From a bacterium UBA3756 (GTDB lineage Bacteria; Bacteroidota; Bacteroidia; Bacteroidales; Bacteroidaceae): 6,710 nucleotides of DNA. The DNA is taken from assembly GCA_002371695.1 (NCBI GenBank), contig DFGG01000018.1:1-6710 (forward strand), written 5' to 3'. A program made the translations under genes and the position numbers. The notes below the pieces were generated by a model. It saw only the letters and a program-made list of their open reading frames with translations, made no database searches and was not told where the DNA came from. Shown here piece after piece: positions 1 through 5,591 of the stretch (position 1 is the stretch's first letter; every line of letters begins with the position of its first letter).

Positions 1-211
1 TGAGCATATCAGCATCTGTGATACGACGCCCATTCACCATCTTCGATTCGATGCCAAGCTGAGAGGCCACCTGAGTGGCACGCCTTCCTCCACCGTGTAC
101 TAAGACTTTCTTACCCTCGATGGCACTAAAATCCTTGAGCAACCGCGAGAGTTGGGCTTCGTCTTCAACAACAGCCCCTCCCACCTTTACGATAGTCAGT
201 CTTTCCTTCAT
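1..211 (-). CDS. argB: N-acetylglutamate kinase (ArgB), N-terminal part, cut by the left window edge
   Basis: Only the first 70 residues are visible; the gene runs off the left edge. ArgB phosphorylates the gamma-carboxylate of N-acylglutamate with ATP, the second step of arginine biosynthesis, in the cytoplasm. Visible hallmarks of the amino-acid-kinase fold are the N-terminal strand with Lys9 and the KVGG turn (residues 9-12), the glycine loop HGGG at 39-42, and the substrate-side motif VNGRRIT at 59-65, whose Arg63 aligns with the conserved substrate-binding Arg of the family. The ATG at 211-209 lies 2 bp after the speA stop codon, so translation is probably coupled to speA; no Shine-Dalgarno sequence is seen. 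HGGG is followed by Arg-Arg rather than the common Pro. In some Bacteroidetes the arginine pathway uses succinylated intermediates, so the acyl group of the true substrate is open. The family call is firm; substrate and C-terminal feedback features cannot be judged. Confidence 0.93.
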   Translation of the reverse strand, partial: MKERLTIVKVGGAVVEDEAQLSRLLKDFSAIEGKKVLVHGGGRRATQVASQLGIESKMVNGRRITDADML

Positions 212-213
212 TA

Positions 214-2106
214 TTATTCAAGATATGTATAGCCGTATAGGCCTGAGCGATAGTTGCTAAGGAACTCCTTGCCCTCTTCGAGCGATATCTTGCCCTGCTT
301 GACGCTCTTGGCCACCCACACCTCCAGCTGTCTGACCAGTTTCTTGGGGTTGTATTGTACGTAGTCAAGCACCTCGGCAACAGTCTCGCCATCGATAATC
401 TGATCGATGTGGTAGGTACCATCCTTTTCAGATATGTGTACGGCGTTGGTATCACCGAAGAGATTGTGCATATCGCCCAGGATTTCCTGATAGGCTCCAA
501 CGAGGAACACGCCCAGATAGTAAGGCTCGTTCTTGCGGAGCGAATGGACGGGCAGCGAATGAGAGTTGTTGCGGTTGGTGACAAACTGTGCTATCTTGCC
601 GTCACTGTCGCAGGTGATGTCCTGTATGGTGGCATTACGCGTAGGACGTTCGTCCAGCCGCTGGATAGGCATGATGGGGAAGAGCTGGTCAATGGCCCAT
701 GAGTCGGGCAGGCTCTGGAAGAGCGAGAAGTTGCAGAAGTATTTGTCGGCCAACAGCTTATCGATGTTCATCAGCTCTTCCGGAATGTGCTTCAGACTCT
801 TTGTGAGGATGTTTATCTCATGGCAGACACTCCAATACATTGCTTCAATCTCGGCACGGGTCTTCAGATCAACGATGCCGTGGGAGAAGAGATCGAGCAC
901 TTCCTCGCGTATCTGTTCGGCATCGTGCCAGTCTTCCAAAACATTGCGGGGAGAGAGATTGTCCCAGATTTCATAGAGGTCTTTCACCAGCTGATGGCTG
1001 TTCTCATCGGGCTCATACTCTTCTGGCATCTCGGGTAGCGAGGCTGTCTCCAGTACATCGATGATCAGTACGGAGTGGTGGGCTGCCAGCGAACGCCCGC
1101 TCTCGGTGATGATATTTGGGTGGGGCAGGTCGTTCTTGTTGGCTGCATCCACAAAAGTGTAGATACAGTCATTCACGTACTCTTGAATAGAGTAGTTGAC
1201 TGACGATTCGCTCGATGGTGAACGTGTACCATCGTAGTCAACGCCAAGTCCGCCGCCACAATCGACAAAGTCGACATTGTAGCCCATCTTATGGAGTTGG
1301 ATATAGAATTGTGAAGCCTCGCGGAGGGCAGTCTGAATGCGCCGTATCTTCGTGATCTGACTGCCTATGTGGAAGTGGATTAGTCGCAGACAGTCGCGCA
1401 TATCCTTCTTGTCGAGCATATCGAGGGCTTCTAACAGTTCTGCACTGGTCAGTCCGAACTTTGAGGCATCACCGCCACTCTCTTCCCATTTGCCGGAGCC
1501 GCTTGATGCCAGTTTGATGCGGATGCCGATATTCGGACGTACATCCATCTTCTTGGCCACTTTGGCGATAATCTCCAACTCGTTGAGCTTCTCTACTACG
1601 ATAAAGATACGCTTGCCCATCTTCTGAGCCAGCAAGGCCAACTCGATGTAGCTTTGATCCTTATAGCCGTTGCACACGATGATGGAGTCACTCTGGCATT
1701 GCACGGCGATGACAGCGTGCAACTCAGGTTTTGATCCTGCCTCTACACCAAGGTTGAACTTCTTGCCGTGGGAGATGATTTCCTCTACTACAGGCTGTAT
1801 CTGATTTACCTTGATGGGGTAAACCACATAATTCTCACCTTTGTATTCATACTCCTCGGCAGCCTTCTTGAAGCAACTCCAGGTCTTCTCGATTCGGTTG
1901 TCGAGGATATCGGGGAAGCGGAGCAGCACTGGAGGCGTGACATCACGCAGAGCCAGTTCATCCATCACTTCACGCAAATCTATCTGCGTGTTATTCTTAC
2001 AGGGAGTGACATAGACATTGCCTTGGTCATTGATGCCAAAATAGGAGGTGCCCCATCCATTGATGTTGTACAGCTCCTTAGAGTCGTCGATGGTCCATTT
2101 CTTCAT
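214..2106 (-). CDS. speA: Biosynthetic arginine decarboxylase, PLP-dependent (SpeA)
   Basis: This 630-residue protein has the full length expected of SpeA, which decarboxylates L-arginine to agmatine and CO2, the entry to the agmatine route to putrescine and spermidine. It belongs to the fold-III (alanine racemase/DapDC-like) decarboxylases. The PLP lysine is Lys99 in YPIKVNQ. Further sites are HFHIGSQ (244-250), the phosphate-binding glycine loop GGGLGVDYDG (284-293) and ESGR (335-338). In the C-terminal barrel, ITCDSDG (497-503) carries the catalytic Cys499, and GAYQEILGDMHNLFGD is at 537-552. The middle region, about 360-490, holds the helical insertion typical of SpeA, with AMYWSVCHEIN at 422-432. 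All key residues are present. The ATG at 2106-2104 follows the aroK stop by 14 bp and the stop precedes argB by 2 bp, so it sits inside an operon. No signal peptide is seen, so the enzyme is expected to be cytoplasmic. No ribosome site or dedicated promoter is obvious. Confidence 0.97.
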   Translation of the reverse strand: MKKWTIDDSKELYNINGWGTSYFGINDQGNVYVTPCKNNTQIDLREVMDELALRDVTPPVLLRFPDILDNRIEKTWSCFKKAAEEYEYKGENYVVYPIKVNQIQPVVEEIISHGKKFNLGVEAGSKPELHAVIAVQCQSDSIIVCNGYKDQSYIELALLAQKMGKRIFIVVEKLNELEIIAKVAKKMDVRPNIGIRIKLASSGSGKWEESGGDASKFGLTSAELLEALDMLDKKDMRDCLRLIHFHIGSQITKIRRIQTALREASQFYIQLHKMGYNVDFVDCGGGLGVDYDGTRSPSSESSVNYSIQEYVNDCIYTFVDAANKNDLPHPNIITESGRSLAAHHSVLIIDVLETASLPEMPEEYEPDENSHQLVKDLYEIWDNLSPRNVLEDWHDAEQIREEVLDLFSHGIVDLKTRAEIEAMYWSVCHEINILTKSLKHIPEELMNIDKLLADKYFCNFSLFQSLPDSWAIDQLFPIMPIQRLDERPTRNATIQDITCDSDGKIAQFVTNRNNSHSLPVHSLRKNEPYYLGVFLVGAYQEILGDMHNLFGDTNAVHISEKDGTYHIDQIIDGETVAEVLDYVQYNPKKLVRQLEVWVAKSVKQGKISLEEGKEFLSNYRSGLYGYTYLE

Positions 2107-2120
2107 TTGGTTGTCGGGGT

Positions 2121-2648
2121 TTATAGGTTTAGCAATTCTTTGAGATTCTTCACGCTGGTTTGTATTTTTGAGAAGTCGTCCATCAGAGTTACATCGAGCG
2201 TATAGCGGGCTTTGTTGTAGAAGAGTTCGCGCTTTTCCAGCTGTTCGCGGATAAAGGTAATCAGTTCCTCATGCGACTTGCCTCGCAATAGTGGGCGGTC
2301 ATTCTTGCTCATCATCAGGTGCTTATAGAGCGTCTCGGGCTCCACCTTCAGATAGACCACCTGCCCCTGTCGGTTCATATAGTCAATGTTGTCAAAGAAA
2401 CAAGGGGTGCCACCGCCGCAGCTGATGATGACGTCTTCAAACTCAGCCACTTCGTGGAGCATATTATGCTCTATCTGCCTAAAGCCTTCTTCGCCACGCT
2501 CCTCGAAAATCTGGGCTACCGTCTTGCGCATCCTGCTGGTGATATACCAGTCAAGATCATAGAAAGGAATGTTCAATTCCTTGGCGAGTGCCTTGCCAAT
2601 GGTGGTCTTGCCGGCACCCATATAGCCGATGAGGATGATGCGTATCAT
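2121..2648 (-). CDS. aroK: Shikimate kinase (AroK)
   Basis: This 175-residue P-loop kinase transfers the ATP gamma-phosphate to the 3-hydroxyl of shikimate, step five of the chorismate pathway for aromatic amino acids. The Walker A loop GYMGAGKTT is at residues 8-16. Substrate-site motifs are DLD at 31-33 (Asp33 contacts shikimate), GFRQIE at 55-60 with Arg57, and CGGG at 77-80. The lid arginine is Arg118 in NDRPLL, and a C-terminal Arg lies in YNKARY (144-149). Size is normal for the family. The chosen ATG at 2648 gives MIRIILIGYMGAGKTT, the usual AroK beginning. Extending the frame upstream to 2690 would add 14 unrelated residues that only retranslate the end of topA. The start overlaps the topA stop as ATGA, so coupled translation is likely. 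A purine-rich AAGGAG (2651-2656) lies just 2 nt before the start, inside the topA coding end. Confidence 0.96.
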   Translation of the reverse strand: MIRIILIGYMGAGKTTIGKALAKELNIPFYDLDWYITSRMRKTVAQIFEERGEEGFRQIEHNMLHEVAEFEDVIISCGGGTPCFFDNIDYMNRQGQVVYLKVEPETLYKHLMMSKNDRPLLRGKSHEELITFIREQLEKRELFYNKARYTLDVTLMDDFSKIQTSVKNLKELLNL

Positions 2649-4978
2649 TTCTCCTTCTTGACGGGTGCTCCTTCTACAATCTTCATGCACTCTTCATAGG
2701 TTAGTCCTTTCACCTTCTCGTGAAGCGACTTCGGCAGACGATAGTTCTTACCGTCATAGCTCAGGTAGGGACCATAGCGCCCATTGAGAATCTCCAGCTT
2801 CGGGTCTTCAGTGAAAGCTTTCAGATGTTTCTGGGTTTCTTCCAGACGCTTGTTCTCAATGAGTTTGATAGCCGTCTCGAGAGTGATAGTCATCGGGTTC
2901 TCGCCTTTGGGAAGCGAGGTGTATTTCTTGTCATGCAGCACGTAGGGACCGAAGCGGCCTGAGCCGATAATCACCGTTTCCCCCTCGTATTCGCCAAGTG
3001 TACGCGGCAGTTTAAACAGTTCGAGCGCTTCCTCCAACGAGATGCTCTCCATTGATAGTTCCTTGGGTAACTGTGCAAACTGTGGTTTGTCTCTATCATC
3101 TGCAGTGCCGATCTGTACCACCGGGCCGAAACGTCCTATCTTCACAAATACAGGTTTGCCACTCTTGGGATCGTTACCCAGCAACCGCTCGCCAGCCTTA
3201 TGTTCAGAGCGGGCGTTGAGTGTTGCCTCTACCGTAGGCTCAAACTCCTTGTAGAATGATTTCAGCATAGCCTTCCACTGTTCGTCACCCTCGGCTATCT
3301 TATCGAAATCCTGCTCCACCTTGGCGGTGAAGTTGTAATCCATAATGTCCTTGAAATGCTCCATCAGGAAATCGTTTACCACCAGTCCGATGTCAGTAGG
3401 CAGCAGCTTGCCCTTGTCAGAGCCTACCATTTCCTTGCGTTGCTTCTGGGTAATTTGTTTGCCCTTCAGGATGTCAACGGTATAGAAGCGTTCCTCACCC
3501 TTCTTGTCGCCCTTTTGCACATACTCGCGCTGCTGGATGGTTGAAATGGTAGGAGCATAAGTTGACGGACGGCCGATGCCCAGCTCCTCGAGTTTTTTTA
3601 CAAGGCTGGCTTCAGTATAGCGCTGAGGGCCAGAGGTATATCTCTCTGTGGCAGAAATCTCCCGGCGTGTCAGTTGCTGACCTTCTACCAGTGGTGGCAA
3701 GATATGTGAGAACTCATCCTGCTGCAAATCTTCATCGTCAGCCGACTCACGGTATACTTTCAGGAAACCATCGAATTTCACTACTTCGCCCTGAGCGACA
3801 AAGCTGACAGCCGACTTCTGTGAACCGTTGGTTGAGATGGCAATCTCCACAGTGGTCTTCTCTATCTCTGCATCGGTCATCTGGCTGGCGGCAGTACGCT
3901 TCCAAATGAGGTCATAGAGGCGCTTCTCCTGAGGATTGCCCTCGATCTCCGTCTGATTCATATAGGTGGGACGGATGGCCTCGTGAGCCTCCTGGGCGCC
4001 CTTCGAACTGGTGTGATACTGACGAGTCTTGCTGTACTGTTCGCCATAGAGTTTGGTAATCTCCTCTTTGCTGGCTCCCAGGCAGAGCTTCGAAAGATTG
4101 ACGGAGTCAGTACGCATATAGGTGATAAGTCCGTTCTCGTAGAGGTGCTGGGCCAGCATCATCGTCTGGCTGACTGTGAACCCGAGCTTGCGGGCTGCTT
4201 CCTGCTGGAGCGTAGAGGTGGTGAATGGAGGGGCCGGCGTACGCTTTGTGGGCTTCTTGCTGACACTTTCCACGGTAAAGGTGGCATCCTTGCACTGCTC
4301 CAGAAAATCGCTCACCTCCTGGTGGGTCTTGAATCGAGTGCCAAGCATGGCCTTCACCTCTGTGGCAGAGCCGTCGGGATTGGTGATGGCAAAGATGCCA
4401 TTGACATTATAGAATACCTCGCTCTTGAAATTCTCTATCTCACGCTCACGCTCTACGATGAGTCGCACGGCTACACTCTGCACGCGGCCTGCCGACAGGG
4501 CGGGCTTCACCTTACGCCACAATACGGGCGAGAGCTTGAAACCTACCAGACGGTCCAAGACACGACGAGCCTGCTGGGCATTCACCAGGTTCATGTCCAA
4601 ATGACGGGGATGCTCGATAGCCTCCAGAATGGCAGGCTTGGTAATCTCGTGGAAAACGATACGGTTTGTCTTCTTCTCATCCAGACCTAACACCTCACAA
4701 AGATGCCAGGAGATGGCTTCTCCCTCGCGGTCTTCATCGGATGCGAGCCAAACCTTTTCTGCCTTTTCGGCCTTTGATTGTAAGTCGGCAACAAGTTTTA
4801 TCTTCTCTGCGGGGATTTCATATTCCGGTTCAAGTGTTTTGTCGTCAATGCTTAATTCCTTCTTCTTCAGGTCTCTGATGTGTCCGTAGCTGGACATCAC
4901 TTTGAAATCCTTTCCAAGGAATTTCTCTATCGTCTTCGCCTTGGCAGGAGACTCTACAATTACGAGATTTTTCTGCAT
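2645..4978 (-). CDS. topA: DNA topoisomerase I, type IA (TopA)
   Basis: The 777-residue protein relaxes negatively supercoiled DNA by cutting one strand through a 5'-phosphotyrosine. The TOPRIM domain occupies about 1-115, with Glu9 in VIVESPAKAKT and the metal-binding DEDREGE at 81-87. The catalytic tyrosine is Tyr287 in GLITYMRTDS. Other family signatures are SAGRVQSVAVRLIVERE (162-178), the gate region EAHEAIRPT (330-338) and TEASLVKKLEELGIGRPSTYA (455-475). After about residue 595 there are three cysteine-free C-terminal repeats, with cores GRFGPVV (615-621), GRFGPYV (674-680) and GRYGPYL (733-739), the last two followed by a K.Y..LPK stretch; there are no tetracysteine zinc fingers. The ATG at 4978 is preferred because the protein then begins MQKNLVIVESPAKAKT; an upstream in-frame TTG at 5011 falls inside the predicted promoter. 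It is the first gene of the presumed topA-aroK-speA-argB operon. Confidence 0.97.
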   Translation of the reverse strand: MQKNLVIVESPAKAKTIEKFLGKDFKVMSSYGHIRDLKKKELSIDDKTLEPEYEIPAEKIKLVADLQSKAEKAEKVWLASDEDREGEAISWHLCEVLGLDEKKTNRIVFHEITKPAILEAIEHPRHLDMNLVNAQQARRVLDRLVGFKLSPVLWRKVKPALSAGRVQSVAVRLIVEREREIENFKSEVFYNVNGIFAITNPDGSATEVKAMLGTRFKTHQEVSDFLEQCKDATFTVESVSKKPTKRTPAPPFTTSTLQQEAARKLGFTVSQTMMLAQHLYENGLITYMRTDSVNLSKLCLGASKEEITKLYGEQYSKTRQYHTSSKGAQEAHEAIRPTYMNQTEIEGNPQEKRLYDLIWKRTAASQMTDAEIEKTTVEIAISTNGSQKSAVSFVAQGEVVKFDGFLKVYRESADDEDLQQDEFSHILPPLVEGQQLTRREISATERYTSGPQRYTEASLVKKLEELGIGRPSTYAPTISTIQQREYVQKGDKKGEERFYTVDILKGKQITQKQRKEMVGSDKGKLLPTDIGLVVNDFLMEHFKDIMDYNFTAKVEQDFDKIAEGDEQWKAMLKSFYKEFEPTVEATLNARSEHKAGERLLGNDPKSGKPVFVKIGRFGPVVQIGTADDRDKPQFAQLPKELSMESISLEEALELFKLPRTLGEYEGETVIIGSGRFGPYVLHDKKYTSLPKGENPMTITLETAIKLIENKRLEETQKHLKAFTEDPKLEILNGRYGPYLSYDGKNYRLPKSLHEKVKGLTYEECMKIVEGAPVKKEK

Positions 4979-5065
4979 ACTTCTTGTCGTTATATTGATT
5001 TTGGGGTGCAAAAGTAAGCAAAAAACTTTCTCCCACCTTATTTATATATAGGAATTTTTGATTTA
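4979..5065. other. Intergenic gap between the Nudix gene and topA
   Basis: This 87 bp stretch is the only real intergenic space in the window and probably separates two transcription units. It holds the -7-like element at 5008-5016 and a very AT-rich half at about 5037-5065, which may be an UP-like or -33 region. I see no convincing rho-independent terminator after the Nudix gene: the only inverted repeat (GGAAT/ATTCC, 5051-5055 with 5072-5076) has a 5 bp stem and a 16 nt loop. Some transcription may therefore read through into topA. Confidence 0.6.
5008..5016 (-). promoter_or_regulatory. Likely Bacteroidetes-type -7 promoter element for topA
   Basis: On the minus strand this reads TACTTTTGC, matching the Bacteroidetes primary sigma -7 consensus TAnnTTTG followed by a pyrimidine. 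It lies about 30 nt upstream of the topA ATG, giving an expected leader of roughly 20-25 nt. The corresponding -33 region, about 20 nt further upstream (near 5037-5044), reads AAATAAGG and has no clear TTTG, so the match rests on one element. The surrounding gap is AT-rich, as is usual for promoters in this group. It would drive topA and, through tight spacing, aroK, speA and argB. Confidence 0.55.
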
Positions 5066-5587
5066 TTAACTATTCCGTTGCAAAAAGGTATGTACTGCCT
5101 GACGGATAGAACGCAATCCGAAGCGCTCCACATAGACCTTCCCTAAGGGTATCCACATGCATTCAGCCACATCATCAGCCGGCCTTACTTCATCCTCCTC
5201 AACATGACAGAGATAGAACATGTCAAGCGTGTGGATATCCATGCCCGAATAGCGGTAGATGTTGGGGATGGAGAAGAGATATTCTACCTGCTGCACCTCC
5301 AAGCCTGTCTCTTCCTTGATCTCCCGAAGGATGCCTTCCTCTGCTGTCTCACCGTTGTCAACGAACCCGCCGGGCAGGTCGAGCGTGTCCTTTGCCGGTT
5401 CCTTGGCACGTCGCACCACAAGCAGTTCTCCCTTCGCATTCAGGATGAAGGCTGCCGTTGAGGAACTGGGGTTCTGATAGTAAGTGAACCCGCAGCTAGA
5501 ACAATGCTTACTCTTGAAACTATTGATCTCGAAGTACTCGCTACCACATTTAGGACAGTACCTGAACAGCTCTAAGGGGTGTGCCAT
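5066..5587 (-). CDS. Nudix hydrolase with N-terminal zinc ribbon
   Basis: This 173-residue cytoplasmic protein should hydrolyse a nucleoside diphosphate linked to another group (the Nudix reaction); its exact substrate cannot be read from sequence. An N-terminal zinc ribbon is formed by CPKCG (Cys11, Cys14) and CSSCG (Cys29, Cys32). The Nudix box spans residues 74-96 and fits GX5EX7REUXEEXGU exactly, with the metal-binding REIKEE at 88-93. The zinc ribbon recalls NADH pyrophosphatase NudC, but the SQPWPFP motif that NudC carries after the Nudix box is absent (here SIPNIYRYSG) and the protein is much shorter, so I do not call it nudC. ADP-ribose, NAD-like or damaged nucleotides are possible substrates. 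The ATG at 5587-5585 follows the esterase stop by 4 bp, so the two genes are probably co-transcribed. No Shine-Dalgarno is seen. Confidence 0.9.
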   Translation of the reverse strand: MAHPLELFRYCPKCGSEYFEINSFKSKHCSSCGFTYYQNPSSSTAAFILNAKGELLVVRRAKEPAKDTLDLPGGFVDNGETAEEGILREIKEETGLEVQQVEYLFSIPNIYRYSGMDIHTLDMFYLCHVEEDEVRPADDVAECMWIPLGKVYVERFGLRSIRQAVHTFLQRNS

Positions 5588-5591
5588 ACGC

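Noticed and set aside
165..584. Minus-strand open frame of 139 codons overlapping the end of speA and the start of argB
   Set aside because: It is out of frame with both genes, which have clear family motifs; its Ser/Thr/Arg-rich translation looks like a shadow frame.
2649..2690. Longer AroK start with 14 extra residues
   Set aside because: The extra segment is the other-frame reading of the end of topA; the protein from 2648 matches the normal AroK N-terminus and forms a usual ATGA overlap.
3983..4690. Long plus-strand open frame of 235 codons antisense to topA
   Set aside because: It lies wholly within the strongly conserved topA coding sequence, on the opposite strand, has no recognisable domain, and is explained by codon constraints of topA.
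5051..5076. Inverted repeat GGAAT/ATTCC as a terminator of the Nudix gene
   Set aside because: The stem is only 5 bp and AT-rich with a 16 nt loop, it overlaps the Nudix stop codon, and there is no following T run; too weak to call.
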